Origin: Physcia stellaris
Taxonomy: Eukaryota > Ascomycota > Lecanoromycetes > Caliciales > Physciaceae
Length of the DNA: 64,000 nucleotides
Direction: 5' to 3'
Assembly (NCBI GenBank): GCA_018902385.1
Contig: JABSSW010000015.1
Location: 496,001 to 560,000 of the forward strand
Shown here: piece after piece, positions 11,026 to 22,464 of the stretch
Numbering within the stretch: the stretch's first letter is position 1
Layout of the letters: the number at the start of each line of letters is the position of its first letter
Made by a program: the position numbers and the translations under genes
Notes under the pieces: model-generated
The model's database searches: none
Told to the model about the DNA's origin: nothing
Seen by the model: the letters and a program-made list of their open reading frames with translations, nothing else

Positions 11026-12235
11026 CTACTCATCATCAGATACTCTGGCATTACGACGAGCAGGATTCCTCGGCGGTGGCCGCAGGGCGCCGGAAGCCAT
11101 CGGCGGCGGCGGACCACCAGGCGGAGGCTGAGAGCTCCAGTCCGGGATCCCATCTTCCTCATCGTGGCTATAGTCCGAAGAAGTGCTCCTGAGCCGGTGG
11201 CGCTGGGTGCCGCTCTTGCTGGACGAACCGCGGGAGCTGCTCCCCACGCCGTGCTTCCTGACCTTGCGGCCGCGGGGGATCGGCTCCTCTTCTTCCTCCT
11301 CTTCCTCCTCCTCCTCGTCATCATAATTCTCCTCATCGTCCGAGAGCGCGTACTTCGGACCCTTGCCCTTCGGGGCCTTGTCCTGCTCTTCATCGCCGCT
11401 GTGCACAGCCGAGTCGTCCTCGTGCCCAGCATCAGAGTCGTACTCTGGAACGGCAGGCTCCGCGGCCCCGTGCCGGGAAGCATACGTCTCCTCAGGCTTG
11501 CTGGCGCGCCCTTTGCCTTTGCCCCGAGTGAGCGTGGGGATTTGGTCCGGCGATGGGGAGCGCGTGCGCACGAAGTGTTCTCCGTCGTCGTCATCAGGTA
11601 TGTCGAACGCAGGATGCTTCGGGCCGGCAGCAGCGTTGGCCGAACCCCCAGCGGCGGGTTCAAGTTTTTTTGGGTTCAGGGCGCCATGGGGGTCGTCGCC
11701 GTCAAGCTCGCCTCTGGCTCGCAGCTCAGCGTATACGCTAGGATGGAGCTCGGAGCATTTGAAGCAGTAGCCTGGTTCGTCCTCGTCCAGCCACTCTGGG
11801 TCGTTAGGGTGCTCCCGCTCGAGACCGCTGTCTCTGGGGCTGTCGTAATCTGTGTTCGTACTGTCTTAGTAACTTGCTTTCAAGGTGATTCACTTGCTGA
11901 GAGGTTAGCTGATCAGGAAGGGAGAACTTACGTCCACATTTCTTGTATTTCTTTCGGCACCTGTAGGTGCCGAAGTCACCGGTGGGTTTGATGGCTGTCT
12001 TGGGTTCAGGGGCTAGGGCAGGATCCTCCTCGATCTGCTTCAGGATCTCTTGGAGTTCGGCCTCTTCGGCATGTTTAGCCTGGCATTTCGGGCAGTCGGA
12101 TTCGTTCTTATTGACGATGTCCTGGGTATCCTCGGGCTTTGCTGTGCAGGTGCCGGTATCGGGCATGCCCTCGCAGGGAATAAAAATCTCAACTCGGTGT
12201 TTACATTTGTATTCTTCAACGATTTTGTGGCACAT
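11026..12235 (-). CDS. Unknown acidic protein with Cys-rich N-terminus
   Basis: Two exons on the minus strand, 12235-11932 and 11849-11026, joined across an 82-bp intron (GTAAGT donor), give 375 residues. I do not recognise the family. The N-terminal 100 residues carry spaced Cys and His (MCHKIVEEYKCKHRVE, PDTGTC, SDCPKCQAKH, YRCRKKYKKCG), suggesting a small metal-binding fold. A further CFKC pair follows the junction. The C-terminal half is low complexity: Arg/Ser-Pro rich, a run of about 12 Glu, basic clusters (RGRKVRKH) and a Pro/Gly-rich stretch before VSDDE. No signal peptide or membrane segment; a nuclear location is possible but inferred only from composition. The splice junction is supported by the frame match and by continuing Cys spacing. 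Confidence 0.75.
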
Positions 12236-12753
12236 GGTGTAGGATGTTTTGAGGGTCAGTTGAGGTTGAGCGTTTTGGTTGTTCGTGAGAAATGGAGATT
12301 TTAGACCTGAGTAGACTTTTGTAGAAATATGGGGTTTGTGGAGAGGGTTGATGGGGACATGGAGAGAGAAAAGAGGTGGAGAAGGATGGCAAGATATAGT
12401 AGCTGTATGCTTGGTATGAGTAAGAGCGTGAAGCACTCATGGCTCTTCGATCGACCATTATGACACGGTGATCCTGCATCGTCGTCGATTTGACGCAATT
12501 GACTTCCTAAGCGTCACCCTCAACGGTCAAAAGCTTTTGCAAACAAGGGGTGTCTCATGGTAGCAGTCGGAAGCCATCTCCAACAAGCTTGGTAATGACT
12601 CACAAGGTCAGGAATGAAGGATAAATCACTAGACTCACGAAACAGTCGGCTTACATGAAGCCATATTCAGCGCTGGATGCCAGCATCCGTCATACATATG
12701 AACGTCTCATACAAAGTAGATGGCTCATAAACATAAGAAGACATGAAACACGC
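12236..12753. other. Intergenic between two minus-strand genes
   Basis: 518 bp holding the promoter of the acidic unknown gene and the 3' UTR of the MFS permease. No gene recognised. Confidence 0.5.
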
Positions 12754-15170
12754 TCACAGAACGTTCCTAAACGTGGCCCCGTAGTTTTCTTCACCTTCCA
12801 AGCTCTCATGTGCCGATGGATCCCCAGTCCGCCTCGCCACAATCTCCTCAAGAGTGCCATGTTCTTGGTCTAGCTTCTTGTTCTCGTAAACCAACAGCAG
12901 CCTCAAACCGAAGGCTAGGAAGCCAGTGAAGAAGATGAAAGCGGCACAAATGCTCATGCCTTTAGTGTATCTTGGTTGATCAGACTTAGGGAAGACGTTT
13001 GTTCCAAGTAAGGGGCCGCATTGGCCGATGACGTTAAGGAGCACGATGCCCACACCTCGGCGTGTATCTGATCCTTGATTGTCTGTTGTATGTAAGCAGC
13101 AATTTGCTATAAATCTACAGGGTCTCCGCGTTATGACTTACTGAGTACCCAAGGGAGGATATTTGCTATTGTGGGGAAGACCCCTAAAACATCACCATGT
13201 TCAGCCTAAATTCATATGCTATTATTGGGCAGTCTTACCGGCTGCAGCCAGATAGACACCGAAGTATCGAACGCCAACGGTTTCGCACGCGGCAAGTAGT
13301 ACGTAGCCAATACCGCCAATGGTTGTAAGAAACATGATCATGTATCCGCGCTGCTGCCATCTGTCCGCCAGGTACGTCGACCCAATAGTAACCATGAAGG
13401 AAATCAGGTATGGGGGTGCCGTAAGCCCTTGGGCGTTGACACTACTGTAACCCATCCCCACAAGAATGGTTGGCAAGAACACTGGTAATCAAATCAGCTC
13501 CAACTACGATGGAAGAGCATAATGGGAGATCGCTCACCTGGTAGGGATGAAAAGCTGACATTACAGCTGAAATACATCAACTATCAAGGATCAGTCCTTT
13601 GAGGCCACTACATATAAATAGGGCGTTTGCTGAAGCTAGGCAGTAGATACACAAAACAGGAGCAAACGATTGCCTCCAAAGCGAGGAGCTGCTACTCGAA
13701 CAAGCATTCTGTCCATGGAAAAAGGATAGTGTTAAACATACCGCCGTAAACCAGCACTTCAAGTCGAGCTATGGGAGAAATTAGTCGACGGACGTTAACC
13801 AAACGTCCAGGAATTAGATGAAGTCAATAGAGGATCAAAGCTTGCCGGTTACCCCTTGAACAGGAGCTAGGCCGATTCAAAAAGAAACTCGCGGTTTACT
13901 CACTAACGCAGCTGCAACATCCCTCCAATTGATGTGACCTACACGGTTCTCCGTGCTCCCGACCTGTCGAACAGCCCTTGCTTTTGCTATCGTCGTCTCT
14001 TCTTCGTTCAAAAAGGGTGCCTTATCGGGCGAATCTGGTAAAAAGAAGAAAGCGACGGCTGCAAACAGCATACTGGGAAGACCTTCAACAAGAAAAAGCA
14101 GCCGCCAGTTGGCTAGCTTTGAATGTCCAGACGTGATGCCGTAAGCGAGTGCTCCGGCGAAGGAGTTTGCTAGAGGAGCCGCCGAGAGGAAGATCCCCAC
14201 TCGCAACCCAAGCTCGTGACGAAGGTAGAAGAAAGAGAGGAGATAAGGACATCCAGGGCCAAATCCAGCTTCGGACGCACCAAGTAGAAAGCGAAGCGCC
14301 ATCTCCCCCTGCCAGTTGTGTACGGCTGCTTGGATCGTTGCTAAGAAACCCCATGCAAAGACTATAACCGCAGCCCAAATGTGCGCAGGCACAATTTTCC
14401 AGACGATGACCGTTGGTTCGAAAAGGATGTAAGAGATGTAGAAGATCGTAAGCAGCCATTCATAGCGATTTCCGGTGAGCTCGAGATCTTCCTCCATCCC
14501 TGCGATGCGTGCGTTCCCTATGTTGCTGCGATCGAGAAATGAGAGAAGGTAAAGTGCACCAAGGAGAGGGGGAACCTATGACAACTTGAAATTAGTGATG
14601 AACAGAGTCGACCAAAAGTATGCATATTGAAACGTGAAAATAGTGGCACGGTAGGTGTATCTGAAGATGAGCTGCAGGCACAACGAATGCTCGTCACAGC
14701 TCCATTGTCAATCACTCGCCCAAATGAAAATGGAGCACCGAATCAGAGTGGAAAAGGATGAAATCATGATGGCCTTGATGGCCAAATTTGGGACAATAGA
14801 CGATTGTACGTGATATGAAAGGAGCTTTGGAGCTGATCTCCTTTCTCAATCGGGCTACAACGCGTTCAGGCGAGTGAAACGTAGTAGACGAGGGTTTTCT
14901 GTTCCTAGCAATCATGAAGCTCTGAAGGGCTAGGTATTAATAGTCAATAGTAAAACGATCCAAACATACTCTCCAGTCGAGCTTCCGAATGACAGCCCGT
15001 TCAGCTTCTGGGCTGGCTCGTTGCTGTGAGTGCTGGACTGGCTCGGCCTTAGTGTCAGGATCACTGCCATCCTTTTCCAAGTCGTTGTCGAAAGATGCCT
15101 TCTCTGCACGCTCAGCGAAGGCAGTGTTGGTTGGCGGCGGATCCCGTTCGGGCTTTGACTTGAGCTGCAT
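12754..15170 (-). CDS. MFS permease, Dal5/allantoate permease (anion:cation symporter) family
   Basis: Seven exons on the minus strand: 15170-14970, 14575-13904, 13768-13742, 13580-13538, 13481-13239, 13183-13142 and 13082-12754. All phases agree and give 518 residues, normal for the family. These are plasma-membrane transporters for allantoate, vitamins, dipeptides or other organic anions; the substrate cannot be read from sequence. The hydrophilic N-terminus ends AVIRKLDWR, then the signature YLLSFLDRSNIGNARIAG follows. Further hallmarks are WQGEMALRFLLGASEAGFGPG, WRLLFLVEGLPS with FFLPDSPDKA, and FLPTILVGMGYSSVNAQGL in the second half. The exons of 27, 43 and 42 bp were placed by phase and by the transmembrane pattern. 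Intron 1 is 394 bp, long for this window, and could hide a further small exon. Confidence 0.85.
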
Positions 15171-15766
15171 GATCTATAGAAATCAATCCAGTGTCCCAAT
15201 CTAGAAGACAAGGAGCTTGACTTCATCTTATGCCACAATGGTATATTGCCGAACGGAGCCTCGTGGAACTGTTGATCACTTGATCCTTCGAGCAGGAGCG
15301 CTAATGCAGCACACCGTCATATTCATAAGCTATGGTGATAAACTTACCTGTCTGGTCATCAGAACAGGCTCCAGCTTCCTATAGACATCTTGTTGCAGGA
15401 CCTCGCTCGCAGTTGGCTTCGGATTTCGGAAGTGCTACCCCACATTTACCCTCCGGAGCTTGACCCAACGGCTACCTAATGTATCAATTCATCACTCTAG
15501 ACCGTCTCTATCGTCATGTTATGGTAGCTAGAGTTCGCCCTGTACCTCACTGGCCAAACCGCCAGACTGAGTCGCAGCTCAATAGCAAGGTGAATCAGTA
15601 CAATGGGCCCGCGAAGCAGAGACAAGATGAACATGATCGGCTATTACTGCGCACGGGGTGCGGACCCAGAAGATGCTTAAATGCTACACGTTGTGATACA
15701 TAGCGCTCATGCGCGCGACTGTAAAAGAGCTTGCGCCAACCCCAGTGAATGCAACCAAGATGGAAT
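15171..15766. other. Intergenic, MFS promoter and PRE2 3' end
   Basis: 596 bp with only short incoherent open frames; no repeats or RNA gene seen. Confidence 0.5.
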
Positions 15767-16797
15767 CTACTCAAGGGAAGACGTAACATTACTGAACTCG
15801 CCTTTTTCGAGCTTGGTCTTCCAGAATATCGGATTGGTATCCTGCCTTCTGCATTAGCACGGCTCTGAGATGGTGGTGTTAAAGCTTGGGTGCTCACGTT
15901 AAAGCCATGCTTCACCCAGCCATCCTCCTTCACATGGTACAGATTGATGAAACCACCTGAGTATGCATCTCTGTGTGTCGCCGCCAGTATGCTTCTTCGT
16001 CCCAATTCCAAGGCCTCATCCTCTTTTAAGTCATAGTGATATTCGGCGTCTAAGACCCCGTAGGCAAATGTCTGTCCGGATCCCACACAGAACAGGTTAC
16101 CGGCTAAGCGCGTGCCGTCGGAATCGATGTAGTAGAGCGCCGGACCCTCCTGAGGTGTGACTCCGGCGCACATCGTACCCATACTCAATCCCATACCCTT
16201 ATAGGAGTAGACAAGATTCGACAGAATCTTAGATGCCGCTGCGACTGATATTCGACGCTTGTGGCGAAGTTCATGAAGTCGACATTGCATTCCAAGGTAG
16301 GCGAGCCAGTATTGACAGTCCTATCCTCTTAGCCTTTGACGTACAAGCGAACCAGCTTTAGAAACCTACAGCAGCTCCGCCAGCCATGGTGCCCAAGAGG
16401 CAATTGTTTATCTCTATGACCTTCTTAACAGTCTGGCTGGCGATCCAATTTCCCGCTGTAGCTCTTGAATCCGTAGCCACTATGATACCGCCCTGGAAGC
16501 GGAACGCAAGCGTAGTCGTACCATGGGCAAGTTTAATCGGGCATTCTGGGTTGGCATAGTCGTCCGTGGTCGCTCGAAGGAAAGCAGAAGGCTGTGGATG
16601 CGGTATTAGCCATCCCCATCCATATTGGTTCGAGTAGATCTCAAGGAAGCTCCAGGGATACTCACATTCGCTAATGGAGGAAGAGCAAAGTTCAGCGATA
16701 AGGATGGGGTGACTTGGGAGAGCTGGTGTTGGTCTGCATGTGAATATCCTTCCTCTTCGAATGCCGGCCGGCTGTACTGGGCCACCAAGGTGTCCAT
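15767..16797 (-). CDS. PRE2: 20S proteasome beta5 subunit (chymotrypsin-like activity)
   Basis: Four exons on the minus strand, 16797-16666, 16591-16370, 16320-15898 and 15841-15767, all phase 0, give 283 residues (yeast Pre2 has 287). The subunit carries the chymotrypsin-like site of the core proteasome. A propeptide of 68 residues ends in LAHG, and autocleavage would expose the nucleophile Thr69 in TTTLAFRF. Conserved active-site surroundings are ATDSRATAG (Asp17 of the mature numbering) and [10 protein letters not shown] (Lys33); [15 protein letters not shown] spans the second junction and [12 protein letters not shown] follows. The last exon encodes [14 protein letters not shown], matching the usual C-terminus. 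It shares a 374-bp promoter with divergent NAB2. Confidence 0.95.
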
Positions 16798-17171
16798 GAT
16801 AAAAAATTCTCGATGTGGGAAGCTTCAGAGAGTGTAGAGAAACGGCAAAGTATTAAAGTAGGATGACGCAGAAGGGTAGGAAATGTATGGAAATGGGTAA
16901 AAGCTCAGTAATGTATGCACCAAGGCATTCATCAAGCTGTCGCGTATGGCACGCTAGTGAGAGCTTAGTCATCCCGGTGTTTCGCCGGCTCCGCAACTGT
17001 GTATCTACTCATTCACTGCGGCGATGCAACATCCTTTATTTAAGCATTGTGTTTTCATTTTCACTCCCAAGATTTCGTCACAGCTTCATATGAGTGTTTC
17101 CTATCACAACGATCACCAAGTAATACGAAGGGCAGACCGCATTTGTACGCAGATCTTTACAACAAACCACC
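16798..17171. promoter_or_regulatory. Shared divergent promoter PRE2 / NAB2
   Basis: 374 bp separate the two start codons, so both genes must be driven from here. I looked for the proteasome control element GGTGGCAAA seen in yeast proteasome promoters and did not find an exact copy. Confidence 0.55.
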
Positions 17172-18866
17172 ATGGCCGTAGAGGTCACCCTTAACAGCCC
17201 CCTCGCTGAGGCGCTCAGCAATGTTGTCCAGCCAAAGCTTTCCGAGGTTGGATGGAGTACTGGCGGACTTGATGATTCTGCTTTGACGGAGTACATCATT
17301 CTCATGCTGGTGAATGGAAAGACCCAGGAACAAATTGCAGCAGAACTCTCAAACGATCTACTCAACCTCGAACCGGATGATTCAGGTGCTATAGAGTTCG
17401 CGGCATGGCTGTTCAACCAAGTAGAGGAGCTGCACGTGCAAATCAACGGTGGCCCAACATCTCAGACACAGTCTGGGCAGCAAGAGTACAGTGAGAGGGC
17501 GCAGTACGATGCTGCGAGGCTCGCTCGGCAAAACAGGAAATTGTCGAATGGTAGCGCCGATAGTCCGGATACAGAGATGGGAGAGGCTGTACCAAATAGC
17601 CAGGATGGAGCTATGTACGTAATTCTACGAATGGAGGTCATTTTCCTGCGATGCTCGCTAACAGCACCATTTAGTCCCACTGGACCCAAATCAATGCGAA
17701 ATGGAAGCCGCAACGGCAGTCATAATAGCCGGAGACTCATCGGTCAGCTATCAAAAGCCATGGATCGATCCAGCGACGCTGTACTGCACCGTGTCCGGCC
17801 ACAACAGGGCACCGAGCGAATCAACATGCACAACCGCCAACCCCCGAAGGGTCCCCGAATAGATCAAGCCCGCAACTTACGACCTGTGCCCAACGGTAGA
17901 CCTGCTATGCCAAATACTCGCATACCAAATGGTGGATCTGGGAGTGCCATCCCCAACATGACGCCTCAGCAACAGATGCAGCTGTTCGCAATGTACGAAG
18001 AGCAAGCGCGGATGATGTCGCAAATATTCTCACCTACGCATCAACAAATGCTCATGCCAGGTATGCCTCAGCCTGCGATCAACCCAGCATTTCGCAACGG
18101 CATCAATCAGCAGAATCCGGCAGCAGGCCGATCTTTGTTCGAAAGGGTTGAAGCAAACCCTCAGCGCCAAAATGGCCAGTTCAGAAGGCAAAACCAGATC
18201 AACGGCGGTTCATCCTTCAGCAGTAACCACTCAAATGCTGCCCAGGCCTCTGATGATCAACAAGGGTTCAATGGGGATATATCTTCCTCTATGGAAGTAG
18301 AGAGTTCTCAGACAAATCCCAACGAGTCGTCGCCGGATACGACTTGTCGATACAACTTAACTTGCACCAAGAAGGATTGTCCTTTCTCCCACCAATCTCC
18401 TGCCGCTCCTCCCGGTACTACTATAGACGTTAATGACCCTTGTCCTTTCGGCGCCGCTTGTAGAAATCGCAAATGTGTTGGACGTCATCCGTCACCGGCA
18501 CAGAAAGCTAGTCACCAGTCAGAGCAAGACTGCAAGTTTTTCCCGAGTTGCACCAATGCTTCCTGTCCTTTCCGTCATCCTACAATGCCAATGTGTCGCA
18601 ACGGCGCAGACTGCACAAGAGAAGGGTGCAAATTCACGCACGTCAACATTACGTGCAGGTATAACCCATGTCTGAATGCAGCGTGTCCTTACAAGCATGC
18701 TGAGGGGCAGAAGCGGGGTGTTTTTGACGATAAAGTGTGGGTAGCTGATGGAGGGCGGGAGAGAGGCCATGTTAGCGAGAGGAAATTTGTCGACAACGAG
18801 GAGGAAGGGGAGGAGCTGATAGTGCCAGATCATCAAGGCCAGGGAAGTCAGGAGATAGTCACATAA
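17172..18866 (+). CDS. NAB2: Nab2-type nuclear poly(A)-binding CCCH zinc-finger protein
   Basis: Exons 17172-17614 and 17675-18866 give 544 residues; the start codon lies in CACCATGG. Nab2 binds poly(A), limits tail length and couples mRNA maturation to nuclear export. The N-terminal about 100 residues match the helical PWI-like domain that contacts the export machinery (LTEYIILMLVNGKTQEQI). A Gln/Asn/Pro-rich middle follows, then five C-terminal CCCH fingers: CRYNLTCTKKDCPFSH, CPFGAACRNRKCVGRH, CKFFPSCTNASCPFRH, CRNGADCTREGCKFTH and CRYNPCLNAACPYKH. The 60-bp intron has donor GTACGT and a CTAAC branch site. It is a multiple of three with no stop, so retention would add 20 residues and leave the fingers intact. 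Confidence 0.9.
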   Translation: MAVEVTLNSPLAEALSNVVQPKLSEVGWSTGGLDDSALTEYIILMLVNGKTQEQIAAELSNDLLNLEPDDSGAIEFAAWLFNQVEELHVQINGGPTSQTQSGQQEYSERAQYDAARLARQNRKLSNGSADSPDTEMGEAVPNSQDGAMYVILRMEVIFLRCSLTAPFSPTGPKSMRNGSRNGSHNSRRLIGQLSKAMDRSSDAVLHRVRPQQGTERINMHNRQPPKGPRIDQARNLRPVPNGRPAMPNTRIPNGGSGSAIPNMTPQQQMQLFAMYEEQARMMSQIFSPTHQQMLMPGMPQPAINPAFRNGINQQNPAAGRSLFERVEANPQRQNGQFRRQNQINGGSSFSSNHSNAAQASDDQQGFNGDISSSMEVESSQTNPNESSPDTTCRYNLTCTKKDCPFSHQSPAAPPGTTIDVNDPCPFGAACRNRKCVGRHPSPAQKASHQSEQDCKFFPSCTNASCPFRHPTMPMCRNGADCTREGCKFTHVNITCRYNPCLNAACPYKHAEGQKRGVFDDKVWVADGGRERGHVSERKFVDNEEEGEELIVPDHQGQGSQEIVT

Positions 18867-19278
18867 AGGCGTTCGGGAGATGGGTACGGGCTGGTAATGG
18901 AAGGCGAAACACATATGCGAGATTGAGCGAATGATGCTCTGCAAACGACGAGGTTGGATGGGAGGGCATGGCATCAACGGAGTCTTCAAATCACGACGAT
19001 TTTTGGGTTTCTGTAGTGTTTGGTATCTGAAGGGTCTAGCGCTTATCAAATAGATAGAAAGCCGCTGGCTTCAATCACAATTCAAACCTGCCCAGAGCCT
19101 TTCAGGCACTCAAACAGTGCATGCCCAGTAACCATGATGTGGTTAGTAGCTTCCTTTCCGTGATTCTGAAGGATTTGACTCTCGTTTGATTGCCGAAGAT
19201 CATTTCCTCGTTGAGCTTGTAGATACTAAGGTATCCTCAAGCCACGTCTTACCACCCACTCAAGAAATTCATCTTCAG
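18867..19278. other. Intergenic NAB2 to HEM14
   Basis: 412 bp between tandem genes. The HEM14 frame is open upstream of the chosen ATG from 19186, but without an ATG that improves the presequence. Confidence 0.5.
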
Positions 19279-21227
19279 ATGCTCGTGTCTCCTCAGACTG
19301 TGAGGAGGTCGATTCATGCTTCCGAACATGTGCTTCAACAATACTATACTGCTTCTCTTTGTAGATATCACTTGCGGCGGCGCTACATCTCAAATGGCGT
19401 AACTGCTGAAACCAGAAACCGTGCCCAAGAGGTGAAAGATGTCGCGATCTTAGGAGGAGGCATCACCGGTCTAGTCAGCGCATTCTATCTTTCGAAGCAA
19501 CGACCAGACATCCGGATTACGATCTTTGAAGGTAGTTCACGTTTAGGTGGCTGGCTTCATTCTAAACAAGTCGATGTGGGCAGTGGCAATGTAGTCTTCG
19601 AACAGGGTCCACGGACTCTACGACCCAATTTTCCTAATGGGCTCATTACTTTGAAACTGGTCTGTTACGATCATCATGTAGGCTTGTGATGTATACTTAC
19701 TCACTTCTACAGGTCAAGGACCTTGGAATCGACGATCAGCTGATTTACACGTCAAAGAACTCAGTCGCAGCCCAGAATCGATATGTCTACTACCCAGATC
19801 ATCTCGTACGAATGCCGGGACCAGGAATGACTTTTTTAAATAACCTGTCTAACATCTGGAACGAGCCCGTATTTGATGGGCTCTCTGAAGGTATCATTGG
19901 GGACTTGACTGCAGAGAAGCGACCTGATGATCTCACGGATGAGTCTATAGGAAGCTTCTTCAGTCGTCGTTGTAGCTCAAAGATTGTAGATAATCTCATA
20001 TCTGCCGTGCTTCATGGCATATATGCGGGAGACGTCTATAATTTGAGTATGCGGACACTGATACCACGGTTTTGGGATTTTGAGTCCGAGTACAGATCTT
20101 TGTTAATAGGTTCCTTGGACTCCGCAGGAAATACACGTATCAGCAGCTCTGATTGGGCAATGCTGCAGACGTTGGACAAAGAGCTCGACAAGGAAATTCA
20201 TTCTTCGGAGAAGTTACGAGCCGCCGCGCAATCCAGCGTTTTTACATTTCAGAAAGGGCTTGGGGAGCTTGTCCATCAACTAGACGCACATCTAAAGCAG
20301 AATTCAATGGTGGAGATTCAGCAAGAAACACTCGTGACTGACCTTAGGCTTCAAGGAAATGGTCCGAGCCAAAAGGTAAGCATATCCGACAATGATCCAG
20401 CTTCCTCAACATTCTATCCTGTTCAGGATCGTGGAGATATTGACTCTGAGCGTTTGTAGATTCGAGTAGCCACAAAGAGCTCCACTGGAAAACCAAATTC
20501 GGACACCTGTGATGAGCAGTTCACACACGTGATCTCAACCCTCTCTGGTAAGACATTGAGCAAAATTGCTCGAAGTGAGACGGGACAACAGGTTCTCTCA
20601 AGTTTCCAGCAAACTCCTTCAGTAACAGTCATGGTGGTGAATCTGTTTTTCTCCGACCCTGACGTACTTCCTGTTCACGGTTTTGGTTACCTCATTCCAC
20701 GTTCCGTACCGTATGCCCAGAACCCAGAACGGGCTTTGGGAGTAGTCTTCGATTCCGATGCAGCAATTGGCCAGGATAGCACAGGAGGTACCAAAGTCAC
20801 AGTGATGCTTGGTGGTCACTGGTGGGACCAATGGGACTCCTATCCAGATGAGGATGAAGGGGCGAGTATGGCGAAAGCAATTTTACGTCGACACCTGAAA
20901 ATCTCTGCAGAGCCGGACGCTATCAGGGTGTCATTACAAAGAGACTGTATACCGCAATATACAGTGGGACATCACGAACGTCTGGTCAGTGGCTCACACG
21001 AGCTTGAAAAAAACTTTGACTATAGATTAAGAGTTGCTGGCAACAGCTACAGTGGAGTCGGCTTGAATGACTGCGTCCGAGCTGCGAGGGAGGTGGCGCA
21101 AGAGCTCACATCTGGACGACAGGATGTTGGACTGGCATGGTATCTGAAAGACCAAGCAAAGCTCGACCTTAAGACCAAGGATTTGCGTAAAAAACCATGG
21201 CGGCATAGCAATCCCTTTGAGAGATGA
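19279..21227 (+). CDS. HEM14: Protoporphyrinogen oxidase, mitochondrial
   Basis: Three exons, 19279-19659, 19713-20375 and 20460-21227 (introns 53 and 84 bp), give 603 residues. The enzyme oxidises protoporphyrinogen IX to protoporphyrin IX, the penultimate step of heme synthesis, at the inner mitochondrial membrane. The ATG at 19279 was chosen because it begins a presequence rich in Arg, Ser and Tyr and free of Asp (MLVSPQTVRRSIHASEHV). At about residues 55-75 is the FAD-binding motif VAILGGGITGLVSAFYLS, with the ribose-binding acid in ITIFEGSSRLGGW. The chain continues with FEQGPRTLRP, and the C-terminal FAD contact lies in GNSYSGVGLNDCVRAAREVA. The first donor is GTCTGT, weaker than usual. 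Nothing is missing. Confidence 0.93.
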
Positions 21228-21675
21228 AAAGGAAAAAAGACCTGCTCTGCAACGTTACTGGGATAGGGTTGCTAATAAGTCGCTGCCAGCGAAGCCGGCT
21301 CGAGAGCAGTCTCTAGTACAAATCAAATATTACATTTCTTCAATCCCCTGACTAGCGAGGTGTGAATCTGCCGACGCCTCAGCGTCAATCTGAAGCGAAA
21401 CGGAAGGAGGCCAAACCTTGCATCCATCCAGCCTCGCTATCTTCTACGCATCCATTTCAATGCATGTTCACCATGTCTCTCTTAGCCGCCCACTGCCGTC
21501 GAAATCGGCACGAAATGCATCAAGACGTTTGTGCAGAAACGCGGCAGCCTAATGTGTAAAGGCGAGAATAGGAGGAAGCGTGTTGGATCAGGAAGATCCT
21601 TTATGCCTTGTTCGAAGACAATGTCCAATATGCATAAATTGGACTACCTAAGTTTTGCTCGGCTTTCGAACCGTT
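21228..21675. other. Convergent intergenic HEM14 / PYM
   Basis: 448 bp between the two stop codons; no gene, repeat or RNA recognised. Confidence 0.5.
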
Positions 21676-22317
21676 TCATTTTGGCTGTCCGTCCATATCG
21701 AAGCCGAGATTATCCAATTGTCTGATGAGCTCATTCATTTTGATGACTTTTTCGAACTGCTCGGGTAGCAAGTTTTCTCCTTTATCCTTCTTCGCACTCA
21801 AATCTCGGGCTTGCCGTAATTTCTTTTTCAGATTCCGTACTTGCTTCTCTTTGTCAGCCTCCAAATCGGGAGGCTGTGGCTCCTCCTTCACAACATCGTC
21901 CTGCCGCCACTTATCTTTCTCATGGGCTGTAGACTTGGTGCTTGGGACCGCTTCATTTGGTGGGCCATCTTTCGAGATACTGGTGTTTGAATCCGCTTCA
22001 CCATCGGCTCCTTCTTCTGCAGCCTTGGCTTTTCTCCTTGCTTCTCTTCGCTTTGCGTTCTTTGTATTACTAGACTTTGTCTCTCCTTCCGGCTCTACAC
22101 TCGCTGCGCCTGGCACACCTCCAGTCCCTCTGCTCTTCCACGCCTCAGCTGTTCGGTTCTTGTACACCTCGACATCTTCCGGGGGCTTATAGCCAGGTCG
22201 AATTTTGATTTCCTTGCGCGTAGACCCATCGGCTCGTACAGATGCAGGGATATGCCGATCACCTGTTTCAGTCGTGGTAATGCCCGACGATGTCCCTGAC
22301 GTGCTAACAGAAGGCAT
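21676..22317 (-). CDS. PYM/WIBG-type partner of Mago and Y14
   Basis: A single minus-strand exon of 213 residues from ATG 22317; the frame is open three codons further upstream, but without an ATG. The N-terminus has the Mago-binding signature: a short lead, GDRHIPASVRADGSTRKE, then RPGYKPPEDVEVYKNR. In animals PYM docks on Mago-Y14 and removes exon-junction complexes from spliced mRNAs at the ribosome. Here a charged middle (AKRREARRKAKAAEE) and a C-terminal coiled segment (VRNLKKKLRQARDL, VIKMNELIRQLDNLGFDMDG) complete the usual small PYM layout. It is transcribed divergently from QCR9, with a transposon-like element between them. Retention of PYM fits a genome with many introns. Confidence 0.85.
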   Translation of the reverse strand: MPSVSTSGTSSGITTTETGDRHIPASVRADGSTRKEIKIRPGYKPPEDVEVYKNRTAEAWKSRGTGGVPGAASVEPEGETKSSNTKNAKRREARRKAKAAEEGADGEADSNTSISKDGPPNEAVPSTKSTAHEKDKWRQDDVVKEEPQPPDLEADKEKQVRNLKKKLRQARDLSAKKDKGENLLPEQFEKVIKMNELIRQLDNLGFDMDGQPK

Positions 22318-22464
22318 GTTTCTCACTTTCTGTAATTTGGGATGAGTTCACAGGACTACACAAGCAGGAAATGCGTTTCACAAGCTATGCGGTATCGCAA
22401 GGCGACGTCAGGTGGGATACTACCTAATTCTACGAATATGCCGAAAGCCAAAAGGAGAGAGTGG

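Noticed and set aside
11164-11991. 275-residue plus-strand frame with hydrophobic runs opposite the acidic unknown gene
   Set aside because: The Leu/Phe runs are the complement of poly-Glu and basic codons; the minus-strand model has a consistent intron and Cys pattern.
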